From Megalonaias nervosa (lineage: Eukaryota; Mollusca; Bivalvia; Unionida; Unionidae): 64,000 bases of DNA. Shown in pieces: positions 22,661 to 33,469 of this stretch. Position 1 is the stretch's first letter. Each line of letters opens with the position of its first letter. The notes beneath the pieces were generated by a model. It ran no database searches. It had not been told where the DNA came from and saw nothing but the letters and a program-made list of their open reading frames with translations. The stretch covers positions 1 to 64,000 of the forward strand of contig JAECUM010017563.1 of assembly GCA_016617855.1 (NCBI GenBank), written 5' to 3'. The translations under genes were made by a program, and so were the position numbers.

Positions 22661-23957
22661 GTGTAATGGAACAAATTTTTCTGTCGATCTCTGTAGAACA
22701 CATTTAGTTGGACACGCGTACGATTAATTAGATTTATGGAGTTCTGCGCACGTTTAAATTGCCATAATGCACGGATTGGTACAGTCTCTGTCATGAGTTC
22801 AGCGATTTTTGATTAAGGTTACGTTTGTTTAGACTGGACAGGAAAGGGGTCAATTTCTGATCGGTATGGAAAACTGTCATTTCTGAAAGTTACCAGGAAT
22901 CAGTTGGGTAATCAAGGTTTGTCAGACGAACTGCATTGTTTCAGCAAGTTCAGGCGGGAACTATATTTCATCCAGATTGGTCACGCTGTGAAGGGGGCGT
23001 GGTTTCACATGAAAACTCTTCAGTTTAAATGTGCTAATAGCAAATTTGAAAATCAGTCTACGATTTTTTCTGCAAGAGAACAAATTTATATAGACTCCGA
23101 GTGGGTTAAGAAGTAAACTCACTCGTAGAAATCATCCAGGGGAAGCAATTGTCTGGAAAAATTGACAGACACGTTCTGGAAGTGAGAGCTTGGGAAAACA
23201 AGGTATTTGCAACAATCTTATGTAATTCATTGATACTACTATGATGATTTGTTTGATTTATTTCCTTGTATTTGCATGGATTTATTTGTTTAAGTTCGTA
23301 GAGTTTATTTCTTGATATGGTATACCTGTGTTGAGTTCGTTTATCTGAGTCCGTACAATGATATTTTTCTTTATATAAACATTGACGACTTGTTTGAACG
23401 TATAGTCTCGTTTATTATAGGAAATTATATATCTAGAATTTCATGCCTTATTTTAGTTGAGATGCGAGAATCCGTGTGAATTCTCCGACCTATATATGAG
23501 TTCACGTATGATAACCACTTGATTGTTGTATAAATACAGTACTGCAAGGAATTTCAAATCATTTGTGTAATTGAGACTAGTCTGGAACTAATGTCTCGGT
23601 GGGATGTTGAAATAGCCATTAGTTGACCATTAATTTTGTGAAACTAGGTTGTTACGGTCTGTCATGGCCAGTTAGACTAGATAGCCGTAGGATCTGTTTG
23701 AAGTAGGGTAGAATTTATCTGACATAACGGATGGGGGAAGGTATCCCCCAGTATAATGTGACGGAAGATTTAGGTTGCTTATTTTTGTTATTTTGGAAGG
23801 TCGGATAGCTCTACAGAAGTCTACATATTACGTATTACGAACCCAAAGTGGACACAAAGTTGAAAGGGGCGAAAGAGGCGAGGCACCTGTAAATTTGGAA
23901 AAGGAAGTCAAAAGTGAAGAAGACCCAGACTTACCGGCACAAGGAAGTCAAAAGGGA
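22661..23957 (+). repeat. 1.3-kb dispersed repeat, copy A
   Basis: This block matches the reverse complement of 27690-28996 almost base for base; over one 430-base stretch that I compared, only about a dozen differences are visible. It starts TGTAATGGAACAAATTTTTC. It contains TGTTACGGTCTGTCATGGCC at 23651, which looks like an LTR start. It ends in a ~40-bp unit (AAGTCAAAAGTGAAGAAGAC...) that is partly duplicated. At 24228 GTAACGGGGGCTCGTG resembles an LTR end followed by a tRNA-Pro-type primer site, so 23651-24231 may be an LTR. A small open frame at 23775-23960 is probably not a gene. Confidence 0.8.
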
Positions 23958-24949
23958 TAGTCGCTGTGGAATTTGGACTGAATCAAGACCATCAGGTTAT
24001 GAAACTGTACAAGGCAATGTTTTCAATATATTTCACTTGATCTAATGATGATTTAAATTCTATCGCTTAACAGATCGGCTATTGGTATCATCATTTCTTT
24101 GCATTTGAAAATTCGTTGAAGAAATTAAGTCAAAAAGAAAGAAGTGTATTTTTCAATCGTAATGTATTATTACTTTTGTTTATGAACTTTATTGTTAGAA
24201 ATTTTGATTAAATTTTGTCTTTATTTGTAACGGGGGCTCGTGTTATTCTGTTCTATATACCTGCTCAGCTCTTTATCTATTCCACCTGTAAATTTCTCAA
24301 TTTCTATTGATATTTACTCGTCGTGGGCAAGTTACACTGTCGGCGATCACCTCTAGATAACGATAACCAAACCCATAACACCCACCCCAACAAAGCTGGG
24401 ACGGGAGTTCTGACACAGTGGATGCACTGATTTACAATATATCGGTCTAAAGGTCTCGGAAGACGGACTACTCTGCCATTTCTTGTCTGTTACAAGCTTC
24501 TTTCTCTCCTACTACTTTTTATCATTGTTGGAATTAACTTGATAATGTCTATATGTTTCATCGTCCAGACTAGAGCTGTTTCCATCTACAATGAATGGGA
24601 AATGTATCCCTAGTTAGCTTCTGTCATCGATTTCCTGATCGTCATGTGTACGTTTCCGGTCTAGCAACGCAGCAATTCAGTCTTTTCACATTCACATTGA
24701 GACATTTGTTTTCGCTTTTTGTGCTTTATTCGGTTTTGTCAAAACGTCCACCAATTTTGTAAAGTGGACATCAATGATCAAATATATTTTCTCCCAAACT
24801 CCCTACGACCGATAAACATTCCAAAATATTACTGTGCTGTTGCACATCATCTTGCAGACACGGCCAATTGTACCTCACACGTGTCATATTTACATATTTA
24901 AGATCTGTTGGGATATTCAGTGCCCTTTAGTGGCTGTCTTATGGGTAGC
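23958..24949. other. No gene recognised; possible LTR end near 24231
   Basis: Apart from the LTR-end-like GTAACGGGGGCTCG at 24227-24240, nothing was identified. Confidence 0.35.
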
Positions 24950-25790
24950 TTTTAGCACATCTCCCGGTAAAAAGAGTTGGAAATCACGATTACTCTCTTA
25001 ACCAAATTGATGCTCGGTTTGTACTTCCTATGCTTCAAATCACAAGTTTGAACACTTCCGCAAGCCTTCAGCTCCAATTGATTCCGACAGCACTTGGTCC
25101 CATATGGACCGCCTTCCGATACCCTGGTGAATAATATCGAGAAAACCTTCGTCTTCCACGGACGTCTATTTCGTTCTCCACTTACAAACCGGCTTCGGGT
25201 ATTTTGTCGATTTCTGAGACACTCTGTCCATACTGGCGACAAGGGATTTTCCTTAGAACATAGGCATTTCCTTGATGTTTTATGTGAATTTGTTCGAGGT
25301 GATTGCTAGCCGCTCAATCTAACGAGCCAATTCGGAATTGCTCATTAGCCAGCGAAAACTCCCATGATCATAAGGTCCCAAACTCCGCACTCATAGCTAT
25401 TCTTTGAACTATTCGACAAGATACACTGATGCTAGGATGTTTTTGGTTCTACTGTCATTCAGCCAAACGCTCCTCAACAACCGACCTGAGTATGGCACAA
25501 CTGGTTTCTGCTCTTCAGTCTCTTGCGAAAGGACAACTCTGATGTCCACTGCACTGTCCTCTGCATCTACAATGAACAATTTGTTCAAATTTTGGGATTG
25601 TGTAGAAGGGTCCTTCAATAAATTTCTTCCTTTGGGCATCAAAGGCTCCAAATGCTGTAGCGCATTTAACCGTCCAAACACAAAGAAGGCTCAAACTGGC
25701 GGTAAAAGATACACAATCACAGAAATCTATAACGGGGAGCCGTTATTCATTGGAAGCAATCGTGGCCATGGTCTGGATATCTCGAGCTAA
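24950..25790 (-). pseudogene. Gypsy-type RNase H region, heavily decayed
   Basis: Minus-strand reading gives VWTVKCATAFGAFDAQRKKF (the usual W-T-x-x-C-x-x-A-F block ahead of RNase H) near 25690, then, in another frame, LNKLFIVDAEDSAVDIRVVL and SQETEEQKPVVPYSGRLLRS, the start of RNase H with its first catalytic Asp. Next comes YDHGSFRWLM (equivalent to TDHxxLxWL) and IERLAI near 25320. The order fits a Ty3/Gypsy RNase H and is clear of chance, although each piece needs a frameshift. Text beyond 25240 toward 24950 is uncertain. No LTRs were tied to it. Confidence 0.6.
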
Positions 25791-25897
25791 CAGTATCATA
25801 TATGCATTAAGAACATACACATGGTTTTGCACCAAACAGTCAGTGTCATTAACATGAAAATCTCATAAACCATCATGTTTGCACACGCACAACAGAC

Positions 25898-26043
25898 TGA
25901 TCATATTTGTTGATAAATCCATACATTGATTATATTTGTTAGTAAACCCACACATTGATCATACCTGCTGATAAGTAAATACATTGATCATATCTGTCGA
26001 TAGATCCAAAGATCAGCCATATATGCTGATATAAATCCAGGTA
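25898..26043. repeat. 29-bp minisatellite, 5 units
   Basis: Units start at 25898, 25927, 25956, 25985 and about 26013, each near TGATCATATTTGTTGATAAA. The period is exactly 29 for the first four, with 3-8 differences between units. Confidence 0.85.
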
Positions 26044-26059
26044 TTGATTATATGTATAT

Positions 26060-27640
26060 TATATGGTAATGAGCTATGCTTTGATCGTATCATTTTGATG
26101 AACTTTGTGTAAATGTATATGATTTTTCTGGTTTAGTGTGTGTGAGATGAAAGTAAGGGCGTGAACTAGGGTGTCAGAGATTCAGTTTACATACATCATC
26201 AATTTTTATTTTAAGTAAGCATCTCATCCACGTGTTCTATTAATGTCCTCGCTAAATGTAATCCCACGCGGTTTCATCCCATAACACCGATTGCTGATGT
26301 ATCTATTTCATATTCTAAATCTTTTGTAACAAATTCTAGCAATGTTGCCCCAACCCCGCTAAAATCCTAATGAAAAACTAACCCGGTAGCTATTCCTGCA
26401 ACATCTATTCCAGTTTTTTTCCTCCAGTACCTGAAACTAATGCCATGTTAGCCAATTAAAAGTAATGCCATATCAATGTTAGCCAATTAAAGCTGCGCAT
26501 ACTACGTTGTCTTTCTTTCTCAGACCTCAATACTGCTCAATCTTTCTGATTTGAACCTGAAATTTAGACCGTTATCTATAAGATGTTTAGAATATAACGG
26601 TGAAGCTCTTGGTGCGTTTGCGCTCATTTATATATAAGAAAGAGACAGATTGAATTTTTATGGTAACCGGTTTTATCGACATCATAACGACTGTGATATT
26701 GAAAAGCTTGTCATTTTATGTTGTCTTTAAAATTTGATTCTACCTTAGTTGTTCATTTTTCTTAAGCATAGTTTTCAAAAAAGAAATCCAACCAGTCTCT
26801 GCGTGTGTGCCGAAGGTGCTGTTGGCGGCAAAATCCCTTAGCCCAATAGTACTCATTTACTGTGACCTTAAAAGGGCGTTTGCATAAACATGTTGTATGG
26901 CGACAGCTTCGCGGTATAGGTTTACTATACAAAATACGTATTGAGTACTATATATCATAGGTAAAAGCCAGGTAGTCAATTTTGATCTGGTTAAAATAAA
27001 CTGGAATAATTATCTTTACAACTTCTTGAAGGCAACACTGAGAGCAGAGTTAAATGTGGCATGGCAAATTGCGTCGATATTTTGTTTTGTTTTCACTTTA
27101 CCTTTGTCTGAAGTTAAAACCTTTGTTATTAATTAGCCAGAAAGTTCAAGCATTTAGCTAGCCAAGGTTTCGAAATGATAACCTTAGCTACACACTGGCG
27201 TATCGAGCAGATATTTCAGTGCTTCGGGTCAGTGAATTTCATTGGTTGCGGCGGCAAGCCACCGCATCCAATCAAAATAAAGTTGTTCAAATTTGAACAC
27301 TGTTCCTACATGATCGAGACAAGAGCAACACGCAACTTGAATGGACTCATTAATAACCAATTTTCCTTTGCCGGTCCGTGTTTGTACAAATACCTTCCAC
27401 TCAAATACACCTGTAATGGCCTCCGTCTGGTACGAAGTCATACTTTCGATGTAAAACTTAAAAAGTATCCTTTTGAAGTAAATTGCGTCCACCATTTCCG
27501 GACAATGTACATTGCACCGCTGTTACACGCTAATGATTAGTTGACATTCCATACTAAGGGAGGCAACTCATGAAATCCTATAGATGTAGCTAGGACAAAT
27601 CACTAAAATATCTGTTGGATCCGTCATGGTGTAAATAGGG
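26060..27640. other. No gene recognised; one 121-codon open frame
   Basis: An open frame at 27175-27540 has no recognised domain, no sign of a promoter, and a competing frame on the opposite strand. It is probably chance. Confidence 0.45.
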
Positions 27641-27689
27641 TTATCATATCGGAACATTGGCTAACGAAGATGTACTATTCATTGTAAGT

Positions 27690-28996
27690 CTGGGTCTTCT
27701 CCACTTTTGACTTCCTTGTGCCGGTAAGTCTGGGTCTTCTTCACTTTTGACTTTCTTTTCCAAATCCTCAGGTGCCTCGCCTCTTACGCCCCTTTCAACT
27801 CTGTGTCCACTTTTGGGTTCGTAATACGTAATACGTAGAGCTATCTCACCCTTCCAAAATAACAAAAATAAGCAACCTAAATCTTTCATCACATTATACT
27901 GGGGGAATAGATCAATACCTTCCCCCCTCGTTAGGTCAGATACATTCTATCCTAATTTCAAACAGATCCTACGGCTATCTAGTCTAACTGGCCATGACAG
28001 ACCGTAACAACCTAGTTTCACAAAATTAATGGTCAACTAATGACTATTTCAACATCCCACCGAGACATTAGTTCCAGACTAGTCTCAATTACACAAATGA
28101 ATGAAACTCCTTGCAGTACGGTATTTATAACGACAATCAAGTGGTTATCATACGTGAACTCATATATAGGTCGGAGAATTCACACGGATTCTCGCATCTC
28201 AACTAAAATAAGGTATGAAATTCTAGATACATAATTTCCTATAATAACCGAGACTATACGTTCAAACAAGTCGTCAATGTTTATATAAAGAAAAATATCA
28301 TTGTACGGACTCAGATAAACGAACTCAACACAGGTATACCATATCAAGAAATAAACTCTACGAACTTAAACAAATAAATCCATGCAAATACAAGGAAATA
28401 AATCAAACAAATCATCATAGTAGTATCAATGAATTACATAAGATTGTTGCAAATACCTTGTTTTTCCAAACTCTCACTTCCAGAACGTGTCTGTCAATTT
28501 TTCCAGACAATTGCTTCCCCTGGATAATTTAACGAGTGAATGTACTTCTTAAACCAGAGTCTAATTACATTTGTTCTCTTGCAGAAAAAATCGTAGACTG
28601 ATTTTCAAATTTGCTATTAGCACATTTTAAACTGAAGAGTTTTCATGTGAAACCACGCCCCCTTCACAGCGTGACCAATCTGGATGAAATACATTTTCCG
28701 CCTGAACTTGCTGAAACAATGCAGTTCGTCTGACAAACCTTGACTACCCAACTGATTCCTGGTAACTTTCAGAAATGAGTTTTCCATACCGATCAGAAAT
28801 TGACCCCTTTCCTGTCCAGTCTAAACAAACGTAACCTTAATCAAAAATCGCTGAACTCGTGACAGAGACTGTGCCAATCCGTGCATTATGGCAATTTAAA
28901 CGTGCGCAGAACTCCATAAATCTAATTAATCGTACGCGTGTCCAACTAAATGTGTTCTACAGAGATCGACAGAAAAATTTGCTCCATTACAAATTG
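27690..28996 (-). repeat. 1.3-kb dispersed repeat, copy B (inverted)
   Basis: Reverse complement of copy A at very high identity. It has two nearly complete tandem units of the ~40-bp AAGTCAAAAGTGAAGAAGAC block (A has about 1.3), and an indel in the polyG/polyC hairpin near 27900. It stops matching at about 27690, where A continues differently. Outer flanks of the two copies show no matching target duplication. Confidence 0.8.
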
Positions 28997-29902
28997 ATTT
29001 GTTACTTTTTAATTTAAACTCCCAATTCTTTTCCAACTGGTTGTGCCCTGGCACACGTTATGTCGTACACGGATTTTATTTCGCTATGTACATAACTGAA
29101 AAGTGACTGAGGATGGTAATCCTTTTGAAGATTTGGAAGAATACTAAAGTCTTAACGATTGACTAGGGATGATTTCGAATACAGTCTATCGTTATCAAAG
29201 ACAAAATCATGCTTACATGATTCTAGTATGGACCTTTCTATTTTTGTTTCCATGGGTTCGTCCATATTCGTATCACGTGACCGTCCGCCATTAAGGAACT
29301 GCTTTTATCTGTGCGGTTAATCTGAGAGACAATTATTTCATACGTGTTGAGTCTGAATACAAGCGATTATCTCAAGAAGTCATGTCAACAGAAAAGCTTA
29401 TGTGAGTAGATAAATGATGTTTTTCAGTTAAGCAGATAAAACAATTCCAAAATACAAACAATTAGTATGATCAGAAAGTTAATAAATATAATCCCTGGGC
29501 AATGCCGATTAAGTCTTCTTCGCATTTATTCCCATTTCAGGGGACCAGATCGGACACGGTCCTTAAATTTCGGACATGATCAATTGTTTTAAAAATAACA
29601 ATCGGACGCTCATCAAGAGCTGCTTTTGGATTAAAAAAAATAAAAAATGATGACACGTTATATCTGCGAATGCGAAATACCGAATAGTTTTGACACATGC
29701 TCCAGATAATACAATCCTCAGTCAGTTATGGTCTTTCAGATAAAGCGCACATAACACCTTAAACCTGTGAATAATGCAGTTTTAGCTGACCTGATATGAG
29801 AACACTTTAAAGTACGTTAAAATGAGTCCCTGGATTAAATTACAGCCCTACTAGCATCTTGGTGCAATGAATGGGAGAGATAAGATAATGATTTAGATAC
29901 CC
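28997..29902. other. No gene recognised
   Basis: No supported feature. Confidence 0.45.
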
Positions 29903-30080
29903 GGTTGTAGGACAGAAGTCTTTTGACAAAAACTCACAATCAGGATTTTCACAGTTGTGAAAGAGGTGTAGGACAAAAAGTCACAATTCTGATCTCCAGT
30001 TATTGAAGAGGTGTAGGATTAAAAGTTAAAGGACAAATTTTATTGGAGTTATGAAAAAGACGTAGGTCAACAAGTCATTA
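29903..30080. repeat. Degenerate ~50-bp tandem repeat, about 3.5 units
   Basis: The phrase GGTGTAGGACAAAAAGTCAC recurs in variants near 29903, 29963, 30011 and 30058. Confidence 0.6.
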
Positions 30081-30940
30081 TATGACATTTAATTTTTGAA
30101 GTCTTTTTACAACATGAATTAGGACCATGTTTTATTTGTCCTATTAAATATAGTATTTATACACTAATAACTTACCTGCTAAAATTCTTGTCGAAACCAC
30201 CCCTTCCTTCGTACAATATAATTTGATAAAAAGAGACCAGACATTGGCTTCTAGCATGCATATCGTGTGACCTTGTTTACACAGTAATTAAAGAAACAAA
30301 CCATGCCGCCAATTGTCAGATTCTTATCAACATCACACCTTCCTGTAAAACACACCTGCTCTAAACCAAACTACCAAATTATTGTCAAAACCACCACAAT
30401 GTGTCATACTTGATTATTTAATTGTTATTTCAGTGTATAATATTTGTGTCAATCAGAATATTGAACAGTGTTTCAATACGTTTGTATAATTATGATCACT
30501 AAGGAAACAAAAGAATGAAAGAAAGGATGAAGCAGATAAAAGTATATTGGTATAATGCAGATATTAGATAAATCCAGTAAACACATGTGACAGAACAATG
30601 TAATATTTTATTGATTTATCTATAAGTTTATATTGTGCGTTTTAGAGATATCTATTCAACAGCATGACACCATAAATATTTAAAACAATTAATTGCTTTT
30701 AGATGAACACAGCAAAACGTGAAACTTTTTGTAGCACCAATTTATTACAATAAGTCATAATGACTATTGTGCATTATAAATCTACTTTTACATGACACTC
30801 GTGTCGTACTGCTTGTGTTAGTTTCATGAGATGAATTATCAAGTCATTTGAAAAAAGTATGTAAGGTTAGCAGATATGTTATCATAAATAGTCAAAAACT
30901 TGCAAAGTCTGCATGCTCGGTAGCCAGGCTTAATCAGTAC
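30081..30940. other. No gene recognised
   Basis: AT-rich; nothing supported. Confidence 0.45.
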
Positions 30941-30989
30941 CTTAATGGCCGACGCAGTTGATGACACCTATCGGCGAGGAGGAGTTAAC

Positions 30990-30997
30990 TATATAAG
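30990..30997 (+). promoter_or_regulatory. TATA box (TATATAAG)
   Basis: A canonical TATA box lies 68 bases before the ATG at 31058, suitable for a start of transcription near 31020. An upstream in-frame ATG at 30945 would make the TATA part of the coding region, so its role is inferred. Confidence 0.4.
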
Positions 30998-31057
30998 CAC
31001 TGTCTACAGAAAGGTCTATATAGTCGGCAGCGAACATAGCAGCACGACGGTCGTACT

Positions 31058-31538
31058 AATGGAGCTAGCGATGGAACAGCTAATTCCCGCCCAGGCCCTG
31101 AGTGCGATAAAAGGACTTGGTCTTTTGGTCGCCTCAGGGTGGAGCCTGAGGGCACAGCAGAACAGAACAACACTGCTGTTAATATGGGAGAAAATAGAAG
31201 AAACAAGACATAGGCCTTGGAATCGACGCAGAAGAGGAAAATGGCGCCAACTGAGGGACCCATTGCAGACCCAGTCAGGGAGCAGTCCTCAACGCGCGAT
31301 TCAACAAGAAAATAATCCCCAGCAGGAAACTGAGCCACTCCAGCAAACTTTTCCAGCTAAAGCGGAAGAAGTAATGATGGCCAGGCCTTCAATCATTTCT
31401 GCCCAGGCAAAACCAGACCACGCTCTGAAGAAACAAAAGGCACAGGAAACGTTTGCCAGCGTAGCGGCCTTTACTCCTGTCGCCACAGCTTCACCACCTT
31501 GGCAGAGGGTTCTTCGTGAAATAGAATCCACTGTATAA
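31058..31538 (+). CDS. Unrecognised basic, Gln/Pro-rich protein, ORF a of a compact unit
   Basis: The frame opens at 30945, but I prefer the ATG at 31058 because it lies downstream of the TATA box and is followed by a second ATG 12 bases later. The protein (159 residues) starts MELAMEQLIPAQALSAIKGL, with one hydrophobic segment LGLLVASGW at residues 20-28 that is too short for a clear membrane span. A strongly basic block (RHRPWNRRRRGKWRQLRD) follows, then a Gln- and Pro-rich tail. Composition resembles a nucleic-acid-binding capsid or gag-like protein, but no family is recognised. Ten bases after its stop another ATG opens the next frame. It may be a mobile-element or endogenous viral gene; that is inference. 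Confidence 0.4.
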
Positions 31539-31550
31539 ACAGACCTACAA

Positions 31551-31715
31551 ATGTCCTCATCTAGTGAGGAAGAAGTAGAGGAAGAAGTAGCAGAGGTAGA
31601 AGAAGAAGAGGGTGAGACTGATGAAGAGGAGCCCTACATGAGTCAGCTGTTGGATATGGGACTGAGCCCGGCGATTGATGATACAAAAAAGCAGGTATCT
31701 ACATCAGCGCTGTGA
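31551..31715 (+). CDS. Small very acidic protein, ORF b
   Basis: The ATG at 31551 opens 54 codons: four Ser followed by a run of Glu with few other residues (SSSSEEEVEEEVAEVEEEE), then EPYMSQLLDMGLSPAIDD. It stops with TGA at 31713-31715, in a different frame from both neighbours. The acidic content contrasts with the basic block of ORF a. An alternative is that ORFs a, b and c are one decayed gene split by two frameshifts; the smooth continuation of protein-like text makes that plausible. Confidence 0.35.
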   Translation: MSSSSEEEVEEEVAEVEEEEGETDEEEPYMSQLLDMGLSPAIDDTKKQVSTSAL

Positions 31716-31963
31716 AATATATCGCCTGGCGAATCCTCAACAATTACAAACCCAGACCACAACAATAGCACTTCGGAGTCGGGGTACTCTCCCAATTTTA
31801 CCAACATGCCTACCAGATCTACCCTCTAATGGATGTGATTGATGCAGCGAGATATCTAACAACCCTACACGGCTATAAAAAATTTCCTGAAAGTACCGGA
31901 CAAGATACACGCACGGCGAGAAAAGTAAAAGAGGCTGACGATCGCCGGAGAACCTTTGAGTAG
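31712..31963 (+). pseudogene. ORF c, continuation with one stop
   Basis: Starting where ORF b stops, this frame reads VKYIAWRILNNYKPRPQQ, meets TAG at 31766-31768, then continues with IYPLMDVIDAARYLTTLHGY and KFPESTGQDTRTARKVKEAD, ending RRRTFE at the TAG 31961-31963. The end lies ten bases before the stem-loop at 31973. Protein-like composition supports former coding. No family recognised. Confidence 0.35.
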
Positions 31964-31972
31964 CTGCCAAAC

Positions 31973-31988
31973 AGCCCTTTTTAGGGCT
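31973..31988 (+). terminator. Histone-like 6-bp stem, 4-nt loop hairpin
   Basis: AGCCCT-TTTT-AGGGCT is a perfect 6-bp stem with a four-T loop, preceded by CCAAAC. Size and upstream CAAA-like text recall the 3' stem-loop of metazoan replication-dependent histone mRNAs. The usual purine-rich downstream element is not evident. Similar hairpins recur at 32644 and 33988. Confidence 0.45.
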
Positions 31989-32159
31989 TACAAAATTGCC
32001 TCTTATTTAATGGGACTCCATTTTGGCTAGGAACCCCAACTATAACAATCTATGATTCTGACTTGATCCTTTGGCCGGCTGTTCTAAATTCAAACCGATT
32101 GACTAATATTGACTCAACTATCGTATGTCGCTAAGACATATTAGTTTTTAAAACTGTTA

Positions 32160-32834
32160 GGGACTCATTGAATGTACACAATGTACTAGTAAAATTCGAT
32201 TGATAGGTGGTAGGAAAAGTTTTACAAACTGAATGAATTTGGCTAATGGCAGAGGTGGCTTACACATTATTGGCATAAGGATATGTCCATTAGTACAACT
32301 CGACTGGATTTGAAATTGGTACAGCCTTCCCCTCCTCCTCCTTGCTAGGACCCTTTGCTCCCACTCCAGACTCGGACACCCGTACATGGACGGAATGTGG
32401 ATCGATTTCCACCCGTCCACACACCAGGTGCCCGAATGAGACGTCATTGCTGCCAAGCAATGGCAGCGGGCGTCTCTTAACGATTGGTTGTCACCTGGTG
32501 GTAACGCAGTAGAGCTGACCAATGCTTGAGTGTGTGTTGGGTCTATTCCCTCTCAAGCAATAGCCCCTAGCTGGTGAAGTGGCTGCAACATTACTCAGTC
32601 GTCACCAGCTAGTATTAAAGAAACATCTTGGGCATATTTAACAGCCCTCTTTGAGGGCATTAAAGCCTGGGGGATGTGGCACGCTTTAATTCCCCCAGGA
32701 TTATTTAGAAATCCGCCATGCGGATATTAACCGGTCGCACATGCCCGTAAACGCGAATGCGACCTAAATCTAAAGTCAGTCAGTCAGTCAGTCAACGTCT
32801 ATATCACATCACATCACCATCATTCACCAAGTGG
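32160..32834 (+). repeat. Structured module, copy 1 (eight hairpins)
   Basis: Hairpins in order are: 32387-32419 (TGGACGG/CCGTCCA with inner GTGG/CCAC); 32422-32500 (CACCAGGTG/CACCTGGTG enclosing GAGACG/CGTCTC and GCTGCCA/TGGCAGC); 32523-32559 (TGCTTGAG/CTCAAGCA); 32567-32612 (11-bp CTAGCTGGTGA/TCACCAGCTAG); 32644-32658 (GCCCTC/GAGGGC); 32666-32699 (CCTGGGGGA/TCCCCCAGG); 32711-32725 (ATCCGC-CAT-GCGGAT); 32733-32764 (GGTCGCA/TGCGACC). All pair perfectly. A CAGT run and GTCTATATCA follow, then an ATG at 32835. Copy 2 lies 1334 bases downstream with the same fold but changed stem sequences. It may be a structured 5' leader of a retroelement; the family is unknown. Confidence 0.8.
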
Positions 32835-33110
32835 ATGTCAAGGGAGAAACAACCGGAGGGGCAGGCTTGCTTGTCGTATGGAAGACCACGTGGAGGGAGC
32901 AGTGCTGAACCAGTGCTGCCGAGTGGGGGGAGAAGAGAGCAGGAACAACTTGCTACACATGACTATCCAAACAAAATAGAAGAAAAGGAAGCGTGGTCCC
33001 TGTATGTGCAGTATGCCGCAGAGACTCAGCTACCTACCCACCGGACAAAAAGCTCACCTACCCGGCCAACGACATTGAAACATCAACACTGCAATGCGGC
33101 TGCAAATTAG
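32835..33110 (+). CDS. Unrecognised 91-residue ORF after module copy 1
   Basis: The ATG at 32835 follows the module by the same short spacer (GTCTATATCA...) that precedes the ATG of the half-LINE ORF at 34146. Residues begin MSREKQPEGQACLSYGRPRG and are polar, with Gly, Arg and Glu but no recognisable motif. It does not resemble the ORF after copy 2 except for the first two residues. It may be a different or deleted ORF1, or a chance frame. Confidence 0.3.
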   Translation: MSREKQPEGQACLSYGRPRGGSSAEPVLPSGGRREQEQLATHDYPNKIEEKEAWSLYVQYAAETQLPTHRTKSSPTRPTTLKHQHCNAAAN

Positions 33111-33256
33111 TACAGATTTAACACTGTAACTGGAAACATTAACATGACTGACCAGGAGTGGCGGCCTTCCTCTGAGGTTTTAGGGTGGCCAAGGAGGGAA
33201 TCCAGCCGACCTGAGAGCAGTGAAGTCCTAACCCTGAATGCCTTGACGTCCACGGA

Positions 33257-33334
33257 CTCGGCTGGAAAGAGCCGAGCAACCTTTCAATATTGTCTGGGTA
33301 AATGATATAGGTTTTCAATTTGGCTTGAAAACCT
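33257..33334 (+). terminator. Two perfect hairpins after ORF, second followed by a T-run
   Basis: CTCGGCT-GGAAAG-AGCCGAG (33257-33276) is a 7-bp stem. AGGTTTTCAA-TTTGGC-TTGAAAACCT (33309-33334) is a perfect 10-bp stem followed by TTTTAATAA. They continue the hairpin-rich character of the region and may mark the 3' end of a transcript. Confidence 0.4.
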
Positions 33335-33469
33335 TTTTAATAATATCTCTTTGTCGTAGCACAAATTTGATCCTTTTGAATCCACCATCAAAATTTATTC
33401 TTGTTTAACATTTGCGTGATACAAAATACAGTAGTCACATAGCTGATTGGTATAATTTAGAAATATTTA

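Noticed and set aside
23775..23960. Open frame ending EEDPDLPAQGSQKG, also found in the inverted copy
   Set aside because: Conserved only because the whole repeat is nearly identical; it includes the 40-bp tandem unit and has no motif.
27175..27540. 121-codon open frame
   Set aside because: No recognisable domain, an overlapping 88-codon frame on the other strand, and no promoter or repeat link; left as probable chance.
22661..28996. Polinton-like or other long-terminal-repeat DNA transposon bounded by the inverted repeats
   Set aside because: Outer flanks share no target duplication, and the interior holds only a Gypsy RNase H remnant with no polymerase or capsid genes.
31058..31988. Histone gene, because of the 3' stem-loop
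   Set aside because: The encoded proteins have no histone-fold or H1 motifs.
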